Below, in pieces: positions 1 through 56,885 of a DNA stretch of 64,000 nt; the stretch's first letter is position 1, and each line of letters starts with the position of its first letter. The stretch spans positions 7,148,675 through 7,212,674 of the forward strand of contig NC_087078.1 in NCBI RefSeq assembly GCF_026151205.1, written 5' to 3'. This stretch comes from Bolinopsis microptera. Lineage: Eukaryota > Ctenophora > Tentaculata > Lobata > Bolinopsidae. The notes beneath the pieces were generated by a model. The model had not been told where the DNA came from and did no database searches. It saw only the letters and a list, made by a program, of their open reading frames with translations. The position numbers were made by a program, and so were the translations under genes.

Positions 1-80
1 CGGCTATAAGCCGGCTATAAGCCGGCTATAAAAATTGTAGCCGGCTTATAGCCGGCTTATAACCGGCTTATAGCCGGTCG
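1..80. repeat. Inverted tandem repeat of an 11-bp CGGCTATAAGC unit
   Basis: The window opens with about three copies of CGGCTATAAGC, a short AT-rich centre, then the same unit in inverted form (GCCGGCTTATA) three to four times. The whole stretch can fold into a hairpin. No coding signal is seen. The left end is cut by the window edge, so the full size is unknown. Confidence 0.8.
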
Positions 81-285
81 GTGATCTACCAACTGGCCCG
101 GTGCTGTACCATGGAATATTGGAATGATTATACATATTGTAAATATTAAAATCCTTACTTATAAGGTGTTTTCAACAGCTCATGATAATTTGTGTTAAAA
201 AACTAAACTTTCAAAATTTTCGTTAAATAATTAAATATAAAATCATACATTCTGGTCGCGATGAAATGATCTTAATAATATTCAG

Positions 286-913
286 AATATTTGCCGATAG
301 TATGATCTGAAGCAAACAGCTGGTACAAAGACGACTCATCTAATCAAGCTATATTACGAGCACCTCAAAATGCCCATGACGGGGATTACACGACTATATA
401 TAGCATGAAAGACAACGATGCTGATGGAAACTTCTTGAAGCTGTTCCTGTCACAAAATTACAGAATAGGCACAGTGAAGCTTACTAACATGAAGAAAGGT
501 TGCTGTGATGGTAGAATACTTGGCACAGTGGTCATGGTGTACTCAACTGAGGGGGAGGAAGAAACGAAAGTAGCAAACTGTGGTGAACAAATAAATGGTA
601 AGATAATCAAGACTTATAGCGATTAGCGTCTAATATTAATCTAGCAAAGTCGTGGCAGTACCAGATGAGTACAGATAACAGAAGAGACAGAAGTTGCACT
701 CATATGATTTACATTTAAAACGATTTGAGTATTAATGATATTTTCTCCGACAAGATTACGACGACAGTGTAGAATTCCAGACATTCTCTCTGGACTGTAA
801 AGGAGCAGCAGGTGATATGATCTACATCACTGATACAGAATTTGATAATGGAGGAACGCTAGGTCACTCTATATCTGAAGTGTTTGTGATAGAATCTACA
901 CAACGCATGCGTG
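286..913 (+). pseudogene. Fucolectin/F5-8C-like domain, copy A, two exons, broken by a stop
   Basis: Two exons (286-597 and 755-913) encode one galactose-binding-like domain of about 155 residues. Both are flanked by phase-1 introns (acceptor TTCAG before 286, donor G|GTAAGA after 597, acceptor ACAAG before 755, donor G|GTAAGT after 913). Recognisable pieces are DGDYTT, GNFLKLFLS, GTVVMVYS, VANCG, then FSLDC, GDMIYITDTE and GHSISEV, typical of eel-fucolectin-like sugar-binding domains. In the frame set by the splice phases, codon 303-305 is TGA where the paralogue at 3419 has AAA, so this copy is interrupted near its start. No signal-peptide exon is visible in the 285 bases to the left, but the window begins there. 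I read it as a decayed or partial member of a tandem cluster with copies B and C. The family call rests on pattern memory, not a search. Confidence 0.65.
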
Positions 914-1310
914 GTAAGTTACGCGAAACTGAAAAACCGGTGCTATGGTTTTATTAATATGATATCATAGACGCCACAAACGGCTGCAGAGCAAGCAATC
1001 CCAAACTCCGCCTTCAAAACAGGGCATTCGCGCAGCTTATATGTAATTTTACTTAACTAAGATATCAAACGTGGGCAGCCCAACCATGTTGATTCGGAAG
1101 TCTTGCTGAAGCAAATATGTGTCTCCTCTTTTAGCGGTGTAAAACATCATCACCATTATTGTGATCATAAGCTTTGATTTCCCTTTTTAGATTATTTTAG
1201 TATTCAAGCAAATAGTAGTTTTCCTGGATCCAGTCATTAATTATAGGACATTATCTACAAGCAGATCGTAGTAACAGTACACATACCGGAGCCTTGTAAA
1301 TGGCAATTTC
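914..1310. repeat. Duplicated lectin 3' flank (copy 1)
   Basis: The sequence after copy A (from GGTAAGTTACGCGAAACTG) closely matches 4105-4510 after copy B, including the CGGCTGCAGAGCAAG and TCCTGGATCCAGTCATTAAT stretches. Together with the exons, this shows a tandem segmental duplication of roughly 1 kb (about 286-1310 and 3419-4510). Confidence 0.85.
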
Positions 1311-2030
1311 TCCCCTTTCTTCGTATGATCATATTTGGGCATACGCACCAAATTTGATCGAATTTGGCCCATAAATTGGTCAAATATCAATATTTTTAAA
1401 TGAAACCAACTTTATATGAAAGGTAAGCCTATACTACACATTATCTATGATTATCAGCTCAGTATCTACCTAACTGTGGATTCTGTGTTCAAATAATCGC
1501 AAAAAATGAACAAAATTGCCCATATCTCAGTTCGCGATATTTGCAAAACTGATTTCGCTCAAAACAATAGAACTCAATAGGGTTTCAATATTTTTACATG
1601 AAATTTTCAGAATCAATGTAGAATCGCATTTCGACCTTAAGTTTTGTATTGGAATTTTGAGTTAGGCCTTTTAAAAAATTTGGCGGCCAAATTCTGAATT
1701 TCGCATTGCAAATTTTGGAATTTGGCCGCCCAAATATGGTCATATGGTTTTTTGATCTTAACTCAGTCATTTTTTGTCCAATCTTGATGAAAATTCATAT
1801 ACGAGTTCAGGGGACCACTAGCTACAAGTAGAGCACCTGAAATCTGGATTTTGGGCATGTTCAGGGTATTTGGCTAAATTGGGCCTAATTTGGACCAAAT
1901 ATGGGCGTGGCTGTCCCTCGGGCACCGTTTGGCGGTTGGGGTCCGGGACCCCCTCAAAAGTTGGGTCACTGGTCCTAGTTTGTTGGTCAACTACTATCTC
2001 GAAACCAAGTTTCACAAAAAAATCAGGGTG

Positions 2031-2061
<31 letters not shown>

Positions 2062-2340
2062 TTAAATTAATTCCCTAGAAGAACATTTAGAAATTATCAA
2101 ATTATCGATGGTCTCCTTTTTCGGATAATGGTGCTGTCAGAACAATGATCAGTACAAGAATCTAAAAATTCCGTTGGAGGACTCTATAAAACAGTTCTTT
2201 TGTTGGCTGATATCAGAAACTTGATTCATGTGATAGTGCTATTTTTCCCCAGTTTGATAGAGGCACACGATTTTTTTAAAATTTCTTCTATTTTAACATT
2301 TGCTTGATTAAAACCTTTATTGCGTCAGAGTACATGTATA
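1311..2340. other. Intergenic, dispersed-repeat-like tract ending in poly-C
   Basis: No gene is seen. The part 1330-2030 is rich in short related phrases (TTTGGCC, CCAAATATGG, CAATCTTGATGAAAATTCA) and ends in an uninterrupted C run of about 29 (2033-2061). It reads like a dispersed non-coding repeat. The short frames on both strands here show no domain. Confidence 0.5.
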
Positions 2341-4104
2341 ATGAAGATTGACAAGTTATTACAACTGATGGTAATGTTCGTCATAACCATTCAGACCGGT
2401 AAGTCTTTTGTTGTTTACTTAAAGAAGATATCTTAAAACAGTAGGTAATTAGACGATTGTGTCAATGGGAATAGTTTACTTTTTTTAAATATATTTGTGC
2501 CTCGCCCCCTGTCCACAGACACAGATCTTGATGCCTTAGTGTGTACTAGTGAATAAACAGCTATATTTAAAACTGAAGCAAATTTTGCAACAGCTAAAAA
2601 CTCAAAATATTTACCAGAATTAAAATCTTGCTAACTTTAATATGACTGTATTTAAATTGTTTTTGCAGCATCAGAGGAGCAGTTAACTATCGAAAGATCA
2701 GTATCGTTTAACCACCAACACGACAACATTGCTGCAAAGGCACATGATGGAGACTACGAAACCTGGTACAGCGTAAAAAATGGAGCAGTGGCTGGGAACT
2801 TTCTGAAGTTATATCTCTCACGAGCTTATAGCATCGGAGAAGTTAAGATGTTCATTAGAGCTAAAAGTAGTTTTTTCAAAAAGATGAAGAATACAGAAGT
2901 TAGGGTTTACTCTACTGTGAATGGAGAAACTGAAGTTTCGAGTTGCGGAAAAATATCTAGTAATGAATTTTAAATTGAACTGTTTGTGAAATGTCTCTTA
3001 AATGTTAAAAGTTTATTTATATCTTAATAACTGAGCATAATTGATAACGCAACTCTCACCAAGATCTTTAGAAGATGATTAATGACACTACACAAATTAC
3101 AGAGGCGAATCCCGGGGACACAAATACTATAGAGGATCGGACCTACTCTCTGAACTGTGACGGTGTAGTGGGGGACATGCTGTACCTGACTGATCTGGAT
3201 TATGATGCTGAAGTGGGACACAACATTGCTGAAGTCGAGATATTAGGGTCAGGTAGGTGCTATCATAGGATAGATAAATATTTGAGTAATTCGACGTAGT
3301 ATAAAATTACGATAATCATATTTTCGACGGCAGATTTAAACGAACACAATTTTTCTGAGCATAAAAAGTATAAATTGTACATCATCGTTGCAATAAAACG
3401 ATCTCGCAATTGTTTCAGATAATTTGCCGATAGTAAAATCTGAAGCAGAAAGCTGGTACAAAGATGACTTGGATGACAATTTTGCACCTGATAAATCTTA
3501 TGACGGGGATTACACGACTAGATATAGCGTGAAGGACTTTTCTGCAGATGGAAACTTCTTGAAGCTGTTCCTGTCAAAAAAGTACAGAATAGGCACAGTG
3601 AAGCTTACTAACATGAAGAAAGGTTGCTGTGATGGTAGAATACTTGGCACAGTGGTCATGGTCTACTCAACTGAGGTCTGAGGGGGAGGAAGAAACAAAA
3701 GTAGCAAACTGTGGTGAAAAAATAACAGGTTACCTTTTTGACCTTGAACTTTGATCCTCTTTGAATAATCTAACTGAATCTCTGCAGTACAGAATAGACG
3801 GTATTTTTTAATAATTTCTCTGAACGTACCCGGAAATTAATTTGAACGCTGAGCCCTCTAGTGCTCACGTGATGTCCGACCGAATAAAGTCCGACAAGGT
3901 ATTAAAATTATTTTAATATCAAGCATGACCATTACTTATATTTTATTAAACCAGAGCACGACGACAGTGTAGAATTCCAGACATTCTCTCTAAACTGTAA
4001 CGGAGCAGCGGGGGACATGATCTACATCACTGATACGGAGGCGGATAGATTAGGTCACTCTATATCTGAAGTGTTTGTGATAGAATCTACACAACGCATG
4101 CGTG
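2341..4104 (+). pseudogene. Secreted two-domain fucolectin/F5-8C-like protein, copy B, second domain frameshifted
   Basis: Five exons can be joined, all by phase-1 introns: 2341-2398 (ATG and hydrophobic signal peptide, MKIDKLLQLMVMFVITIQT), 2669-2959, 3103-3252, 3419-3728 and 3955-4104. Exons 2-3 give a first galactose-binding-like domain (AHDGDYETWYSVK, GNFLKLYLS, VSSCGK, then YSLNCDG and GDMLYLTD). Exons 4-5 give a second, nearly identical to copy A. In exon 4 a 7-bp insertion near 3674-3680 (GAGGTCTGAGG against GAGG in copy A) brings TGA into frame after the VYSTEV residues and shifts the rest, so only domain 1 can be made intact unless splicing avoids the lesion. The product would be a secreted lectin-like protein; ligand unknown. 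No terminal exon was found after 4104. Confidence 0.65.
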
Positions 4105-6029
4105 GTAAGTTGCGCGAAACTGAAAAACCGGTGCTATGGTTTCATTAATATGATATCATATACGCCAAGAACGGCTGCAGAGCAAGGCATAAGCAATCCC
4201 AAACTCCGCCTTCAAAACAGGGTATCCGCGCAGCTTAGATTTAATTTTACTTAACTAAGATATCAAACGTGGGCAGCCCAATCATGTTGATTCGGAAGTC
4301 TTGCTGAAGCAAATATTTGTCTCCTTTTTTGCGGTGTAAAACATCATCACCATTATTGTGATCATAATTTTTGATTTCTCTTTTTAGATTATATTAGTAT
4401 TCAATAATAAATCGTAAAAGCAAATCGTAGTTTTCCTGGATCCAGTCATTAATCATAGGACATTATACTGTAGCTGATCATGGTTACAGCACACACACAC
4501 CAGAGCCTCGATAATGGCAGTTTTTACTCTTTCTTGGTTAATTTCTTTGACTATTCACTCGCCTCGGTTCCGGTAACATTTCCTCACTTCAAGAATATCA
4601 TATAATTAACATTCCTTAGTCGGTTGTTAAATACGCTGCGAACAGAGGTATTGGACTCTTGGCAGAGGCAAATAACGTTTCATTTCACGTAACGACAACG
4701 TTCATAATCTTTGAATTTTCTTAAAGGTTGGACACGCCCTTGTGTTTATACCCGAAGCACGTATGTATTATATAACTGTACTATATAACTGTACAACATA
4801 ATAACATTTTGAAACAATATAATTATACTCTCAAGTCACACCCAAATATGTTTGGCTACTCTCTTTAATGACATAATCCTCTATAAAGAATGAGATCAAA
4901 CCTATACTGGGTTACAATGAAACGATACCAAATTTGACAAACAGGCCACAGGGTGAGCCTGACTCTCTCAACTCGCCCTCTGTGACTCTTAAGAATCTTG
5001 TTCTTTAGCAGGGTTTTAAGTTAATGTATTCTGTGTAAAATTATCTTTATCCCGGTTGTTGCGACAAGTAAAAATGCTCTTATTAGGGAAAGGAGATTAC
5101 TCGACGTTTCAATGTAACTACATCGTTTTTTTTAGAAGTAAAGATATGCAGCTATTTATATTCATAGTCATTTCATAGTTTTGATTAAGGCATTCGATTT
5201 TTTGTAATTAAAAAAGAAAAGAGGGCAGAGGAGAGATGTAGATAAAATTGTTCAGTTGGGACCCTACTTACTGCTAAGCTGAACCCAGTAACCTTGCCAC
5301 CAGCAACTCCAACAACTCAACTCTCACTATCCCTGGCCAAAAGGTGACTAATCTTTCTTTGTTATGGATATTATATATGCCCTGCCCTGAGCTGTTGAAC
5401 GGAGCGTGGACCTTGGGATTACTCTACATCCCACAGGAACCAAAGACAAAATGGGACATCTCCCCATAAAAATAGTAATCCAAATCGACCTGCAGAGCGT
5501 TATTTTTATTTGTAAAGTCAAGGTCCACTTGTAACAATGTAGATCTGTAAACAGGGCCTGCATCATCACGAGATTAATGACTACGATGCACCCATGATGG
5601 AGTCTATAGCTATAGGCCGCGTCCTCGTCTCTCCACAGTCTCTTTCTTGCGTTGCCGGCTTGTTTTGAAAACAAGCCTATCTTGAAAACAAGCCTATCTT
5701 GAAAACAAGCGTATATCTTCTTTTAATTCTAGTATTCAATAACTGTAGTTGTAGTTATGAAAGACACATTAAAGAAACTTTGTTCTTCTTCTTTAAAGAG
5801 GGCTCCCGTTTTCTATGGTGGCTTATCATGGCGATTGTAAATTTAGTTTCTCGTCGTTGTTATTTTACCAACTTCGTCAACCACATTGTAGTTTATTATC
5901 ATTTCTTAAACTACACACATATATATTAGATACACATAGATATTAGATACATTAATTGTTATAACATTCTTAGCTGATACAGCTGTTTTTCGGACTCTTT
6001 ACATTGCAAGGAATAAAAACATCTCAACC
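4105..6029. other. Intergenic between lectin copy B and GPCR
   Basis: 4105-4510 is the second copy of the duplicated lectin flank. From 4511 to 5640 nothing gene-like is seen on either strand. At 5661-5712 a 17-bp unit (TATCTTGAAAACAAGCC) occurs three times. The frame over 5348-5674 (minus) shows no domain, and the one from 5699 (plus) does not begin with ATG. Confidence 0.5.
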
Positions 6030-6989
6030 ATGACTGATCTGAAAGATAAAATAACCCCGACTGATGTTGTCATCAGAACTGATCTGGGAGATGAGATCAA
6101 CCCGGCCATTATCTTTATCAGTGTAGTTGGTCTGATTTGCAATACAGTATCCTTCACTTACTTCATCAAGAGGCGCAGAGAACTTGGCAACGCTCTCTTA
6201 GCTTACATGAACATTGCAGATATGATCGTATCCTTGGCGGTTTTCCTCTACATCATCGCTTATGAAATCCATAATTTCATTATAACCAAAGTGTTGACTA
6301 CCCTTTGCAACCACGCTTTTCGGTGTAGTTTGATTCTAACGGGAGTTTTAACGATATATCTCAACATTCTGAGGACCTCTGCTATACTCTGGCCTATGGT
6401 TAGATTCAAGAGACGACTCGTGATGGCTTCTTTAATAGCTTTAATAACCATACTTGTAGGAGTAGAGACCGCCATTGGAATGCTTTTCACTTATCCAAAT
6501 TCCGTTTATTTCTACAAATTGAGTACTGGAGCAGAGGCTTCCCCGCCATTTACAGGAAACGAACCTCATGTTAAATTCATCTATTGGGAACTTGAGGTTT
6601 TTGGAATTCCAATCGTTCTGGTAGTGACAGTATGCTGCACAGTTTCCGCTGTAAAACTCTTGCTACCAAACAAGACCCTACACGAGACTGCAGCAAGTGG
6701 ATCTCGGATCAACGCAGCAATAACCGTTCTGATACTTGGTGTACAGTACGTGGTTTGGAATACCATCAGCCTTACTCTCTCGTCCATGTGGGCATATCAT
6801 ACTTTACGTGGTGAACGAAGTGAGACTTACCTGGGAAATTTAGTGTCGTTTGCAGACTCGGCGATTGTCATCAACTCCGCTGTAAACCCGATCGTGTATA
6901 TTTGTAGGGTGAAGAAACTCAGGGAACATTTTATTGATGTTGTCAAGTGTAACTGTTTTAAGGTGAAAGAAAGGTACCGCGACAATTGA
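6030..6989 (+). CDS. Rhodopsin-like G-protein-coupled receptor, single exon, repeat-derived C-terminus
   Basis: An uninterrupted 319-residue frame with seven hydrophobic segments (about residues 26-47, 58-80, 95-120, 130-152, 189-212, 230-253 and 266-292). TM1 has the conserved Asn (GLICNTVSF), TM2 an Asp (NIADM) and TM7 the NPxxY motif (NSAVNPIVYICR), followed by an amphipathic helix 8 with a CNC that could be palmitoylated. The DRY motif after TM3 is replaced by LRTSA, and the usual TM6 CWxP is missing, so it is an atypical class A receptor of unknown ligand. The ATG lies in good context (ACCATGA). It is intronless, like many lineage-expanded receptor genes. The last two codons and the stop (GAC AAT TGA) are part of the 15-bp repeat that follows, so the cytoplasmic tail is probably shortened. 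Confidence 0.85.
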   Translation: MTDLKDKITPTDVVIRTDLGDEINPAIIFISVVGLICNTVSFTYFIKRRRELGNALLAYMNIADMIVSLAVFLYIIAYEIHNFIITKVLTTLCNHAFRCSLILTGVLTIYLNILRTSAILWPMVRFKRRLVMASLIALITILVGVETAIGMLFTYPNSVYFYKLSTGAEASPPFTGNEPHVKFIYWELEVFGIPIVLVVTVCCTVSAVKLLLPNKTLHETAASGSRINAAITVLILGVQYVVWNTISLTLSSMWAYHTLRGERSETYLGNLVSFADSAIVINSAVNPIVYICRVKKLREHFIDVVKCNCFKVKERYRDN

Positions 6990-7704
6990 CCCCCCGACAA
7001 TTGACCCCCCGACAATTGACCCCCCGACAATTGACCCCCCGACAATTGACCCCCTATGTAATTACACTGGGGTCAATTGTCGCGAAATCTAGGGTTTAGT
7101 ACGACAATTGACCCCCCGACAATTGACCCCCGACAATTAACCCCCCGACAATTGACCCCCTATGTAATTACACTGGGGTCAATTGTCGCGAAATCTAGGG
7201 CTTAGTACGACAATTGACCCCCCGAAAATTGACCCCCCGACAATTGACCCCCCGATAATTGTTATTAAACTGGGGTAAATTAGGGTTAGGGTTAGGGTTA
7301 GGGTTAGGGTTAGGGTTAGGGTTAGGGTTAGGGTTAGGGTTAGGGTTAGGGTTCGGGTTGGGGTTAGGGTCAGGGACAGCTGTTCCTGGGTCAGGGTCCT
7401 GGGTCAGGGTCCTGGGTCAGGGTCCTGGGTCAGGGTCAGGGTCAGGGTCAGGGTCAGGGTCAGGGTCAGGGTCAGGGTTAGGGTTAGGGTTAGGGTTAGG
7501 GTCAAGGTTAATTGTATTAAATTATATTTTCGGGGGGTCAATTGTCGGGGGGTCAATTGTCGGGGGGTCAATTGTCGGGGGGTCAATTGTCGGGGGGTCA
7601 ATTGTCGGGGGGTCAATTGTCGGGGGTCAATTGTCGGGGGGTTAATTGTCGGGGGGGTCAATTGTCGGGGGGTCAATTGTCGGGGGGTCAATTGTCGCCC
7701 ACCC
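6974..7704. mobile_element. Inverted repeat composite with 15-bp GACAATTGACCCCCC arrays at both ends
   Basis: The left end is GCGACAATTGACCCCCC followed by tandem GACAATTGACCCCCC units (6979-7258), grouped by a recurring block containing TATGTAATTACACTGGGG and GCGAAATCTAGGG. The right end (about 7530-7697) is the same unit inverted, GGGGGGTCAATTGTC, about 11 times, ending GTCGC. A TTAGGG/TCAGGG tract sits between. A 9-bp direct repeat GAAAGAAAG lies just outside both ends (6965-6973 and 7705-7713), as expected for a target-site duplication, though 5-6 unmatched bases separate it from the inverted termini. No transposase is present. I infer a non-autonomous insertion. Confidence 0.6.
7270..7506 (+). 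repeat. Interstitial telomere-like TTAGGG tract with TCAGGG variants
   Basis: About a dozen GGGTTA units are followed by a variant region of GGGTCA and GGTCCTGGGTCA units, then four more GGGTTA units. Animal telomeres use TTAGGG. Here the tract is internal and enclosed by inverted 15-bp arrays. The open frames on both strands come from the periodicity and are not genes. Confidence 0.9.
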
Positions 7705-7713
7705 GAAAGAAAG

Positions 7714-8397
7714 AGTTGGAACACAAAGTTTCTCTCGTTCTGCTGTTGTTGAGAGAACTTGTTGAACTGAGGGCTAGTTTATTGAATCATGCTAAATTTA
7801 GATCTTGTTTACGGTAGTTTCCAGATTTTATTTATTTTCATGATGGAAAATTATTTTTAAGAGGGTTAAATCCGGAATTATCTGATTAATTAGAACTGCT
7901 TGTAGATATAGCGTGTCAAGTTAATTTCAGCTCATAATTGTGTTTCAATGTTTTAGTATAGGATTAGGATATGCTGGAATTTCTCTCCCTTATTAACCAG
8001 TACCAATGACTTTCCATGGAAATCTTGGAAGACAAGTGATTGTGAATGACGTCGAGTTAGAGCATGGCAAGACCACTACAACCAATAATCAGTTCTCCCG
8101 AGCCAACTCATACCAATATTAAGATGTCATCAATACATTTATAAATGGCGGTACGGAACTCTACGGACTATTGACTTCATGAATATTGTTAAGATTAGTG
8201 AAGGCCATGATAACAACGATAGAGCTCCATAGTATCTATAGGAGAACTCAGAACACGCTAAAATGAGAACCCCAAGTAGAATTAATTTATGAATATTTAA
8301 AACGACGAGGGAATTAGTCGCCTAGTGATCGATCAAACATCTGGTTCTTGTTATTCTGATTTGTTTGAAATTAAACGTTGTGCTCGCTTGCCTGAAG
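7714..8397. other. Intergenic, no feature seen
   Basis: Only AT-rich sequence. If the composite at 6974-7704 is removed at its 9-bp flanks, the GPCR frame would run 16 codons into 7714-7764 before a stop, so the first part may be former receptor tail. Confidence 0.4.
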
Positions 8398-9278
8398 ATG
8401 TTTAAAGGTTTATGGTTTATGGTGGCTTTCTCTGGGATGATCTCGGTTATGTTATCTTTCCCACCAATAATTGATAAAACTGGTAAGTGAAATATTATAC
8501 GTTTATTTAAATGTTGATTGATGACGAAGAAAATGAGACACTAAATCGACTGTTCCGACAAAAATACTTGAGACGTAGGTAATCTTCACAAAAAGTCTCC
8601 AACTCCAGAAGTTTTACAAGTACTACGAGCGGAAGCTAAAAGCTGGTACTGGGACAACTCCGACCCTAGCAAACGGGCACCAGGAAACGTGTTGGACGGT
8701 GACCTCACCACCATGTACAGTGTAAAGGACGGGGACGCTGAAGGAAACTACCTGAAACTGTACCTCTCACAGACGTACAGGGTCGGGGAGGTCAGGGTGA
8801 CGAATATAGGGCTGTGCTGTAAGGGGAGGATAGTGGGTACCAAGGTGATGGTTTACACTGCTGGGGGAGCAGCTACAGGGGGTGATTCTAAAGTCGCTAC
8901 TTGTGGCTATGTTGCCGGTAGGTGGTCACATTTAGGGATTTAATCTAGAGTCAGGACCTTATACAGCCCTCTATTCTGATGTCGTACCAAGCTTAAAATA
9001 CGTGATGTACGTATGATTCGTTTCTTTAACGTACTTTTGCAACGTATTTATTATCTAATCTTTATAAAGGTGATGAATTTCTAAAAAGCACAAACAAATG
9101 CTTAACTTTTCATATTTGGAATACGACGACAGTGTAGAATTCCAGACATTCTCTCTAAACTGTAACGGAGCAGCGGGGGACATGATCTACATCACTGATA
9201 CAGAACTTGATTATGAAGGAAGACTAGGTCATAGTATCGCAGAGGTGGTCGTGACGAGGTTAACACAGCCCCCAAACG
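8398..9278 (+). pseudogene. Secreted fucolectin/F5-8C-like protein, copy C, last acceptor mutated
   Basis: Exon 1 (8398-8482) has ATG and a hydrophobic signal peptide (GLWFMVAFSGMISVMLSF); donor G|GTAAGT, phase 1. Exon 2 (8609-8917) encodes a full first half-domain (WYWDNSDPSKRAPGN, GNYLKLYLS, NIGLCCKGRIVGTKVMVY, VATCGY), phase 1. The second half (EYDDSVEFQTFSLNCNG, GDMIYITDTELDY, GHSIAEVVVT) begins by homology at 9120 and ends at 9278 with donor G|GTAAAT. That is the same 159-bp length as copy A exon 2. The two bases before 9120 are GG, not AG, so the canonical acceptor seen in copies A and B is lost, and no other upstream AG gives the right phase. The copy may be non-functional or use another acceptor. 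Lectin role inferred from fold-like residues only. Confidence 0.65.
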
Positions 9279-55143
<45,865 letters not shown>

Positions 55144-55378
55144 CTGTAAGAGTATGAAATATAGATCAAATCCATTAGAAATTTTTGGTGAGAAACAGAA
55201 GGAATGAAATCAATTCTAAATTAAATTAGCAGTTAATCATAAAACACGATCCAAAGTATGAAGCAATGTATAATGCAATGTTATAATCTTCGTGGTTGGC
55301 TAACCAATAAATCCCTTGATTAATTTGGTTCTAAATGTTAACATTTCATATCAGTTGGCACTTGATGATAGGCCACTT

Positions 55379-55465
55379 GAACGAACACCGATGGGACATT
55401 AAGACAACATTAAGACAACAATAAGAATGTTGTCTGTTGTCTTAATGTCCCATCGGTGTTCGTTC
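55379..55465. repeat. Hairpin with 31-bp arms
   Basis: GAACGAACACCGATGGGACA and onward is answered by a complementary arm ending at 55465, with a loop of about 25 bases. It lies just upstream of the ARAP SAM exon and may be a small foldback or MITE. Confidence 0.9.
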
Positions 55466-55782
55466 TAGTTCCCTGATGATATGTTAACAACATTGTATGT
55501 AACATCAATCCAATATAAGTATCAATGGTCATGTTCAATAAGGTTAGACACCCTCAACAGTAAGCAAATAATCTAATAATTCTTACTATCTTACTATATA
55601 TAAAGCGAGACGATATATTATATGGATGTTTATCCGTACCATTTTACTGACACCACGGCATCAACTTTAACAAACACAACTTTCCTCAAAAACCGTAAAA
55701 GATATTGGGGGGGGGGTGTCACGTCCGTCTATGTCCGCCAATGTCCTGTCCTTTTTGGATTCTATGAGACAACGGACGTGTT

Positions 55783-55950
55783 TTTTGGGACATTGGCGGA
55801 CACGGACGGACATTAGCGGACACGGACGGACATTGGCGGACTCGGACGGACATTGGCGGACTCGGACGGACATTTTGCGGACGGACATTTGCGGACGGAC
55901 ATTGGCGGACTCGGATGGACATTGGTGGACATTAGCGGACATTGGTGGAC
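55783..55950. repeat. 20-bp minisatellite GGACATTGGCGGACACGGAC
   Basis: About eight units with variants (GGACTCGGAC, GTGGACATTAG), with a G run at 55707. The frames here on both strands are repeat artefacts. The frame 55942-56235 begins with GTG in the repeat and has no recognised domain. Confidence 0.9.
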
Positions 55951-56469
55951 ATTAACAAGAGAAGGATAAACCCGATAAAGTTATTAACTGAGCTGACGTA
56001 TTACGAAAAACGTAAACTTTACGGCATGATCATGATCTGCGTTAATTTGTTTGATCAAACTCCATGGGTTGCACAATGCACAGTAAGCAAAAAAAGATTA
56101 ATGAATCTTGCGATGAAATTATTATCACTGAAGGTGTTATCAATTTACCTAGCTAACGAATCGAAAGAAGAACCGATTCAGCACTCAAAGATCAGAGAGA
56201 GCTTTGTATCCAGATTTTATGTCCGAATAATATAAGAGGTCTAAAGAATAAAGATCTTACCAATATTCCCAATATTTAATTAAATTCAGTCACCAAATCC
56301 GGTCGCTAAATCCAGATCTATTTGTGTCGTCAACATATCTTTGAAACAGTTACACAGGGTACACAGTAGGCACAGTACCTATTTAACGAAATATAGGGAA
56401 TATAACTTATTAATCACACTAAAGCTATCAATAGCTTTAACTTATTATATCACATTATATAGGGACCCA

Positions 56470-56885
56470 GGAAAAGGCCCCCGGAGGAGGAGGAGGAGGA
56501 GGAGGAGGACTGGGGAGGAGGAGGACTGTTGAGTACTGATGAGGAGGACTGAGGACGAGGAGGAGAAGTAGGAGGAGGACTGAGGAGGGGAGGAGGAAGA
56601 GGACTGGGGAGGATCAGGAAGACCCAGGAGGAGGACCCAGGAGGAGGACCCAGGAGGAGGAGGAGGAGGACTGAGGAGGATGACTCAGGAGGAGGAGGAC
56701 TCAGGAGGAGGACTGAGGAGGACTGAGAAGGAGGTGGACTGAAGAGTACTGAAGAGTACTGAGGAGGATGGCTGAGGAGGATGGCTGAGGAGGATGGCTG
56801 AGGAGGATGACTGAGGAGGAGGAGGAGGAGGAGGACCCAGAAGGAGGACCTAGGAGGAGGAGGAGGAGAACTGAGGAAGATTAGT
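56470..56885. repeat. Purine-rich GGA repeat tract
   Basis: About 400 bases of AGGAGG, with GACTGAGGAGGATGGCT and GACCCAGGAGGAG sub-repeats, strongly purine-biased on one strand. Such tracts can form triplex structures. Non-coding. Confidence 0.9.

Noticed and set aside
7259-7817. Gly/Leu-, Ser/Gly- and Pro/Thr/Leu-rich frames
   Set aside because: Translations of the TTAGGG/TCAGGG tract and of the inverted 15-bp arrays.
55942-56235. 97-codon plus frame
   Set aside because: Starts with GTG inside a minisatellite and shows no domain; could be an exon, but nothing supports it.
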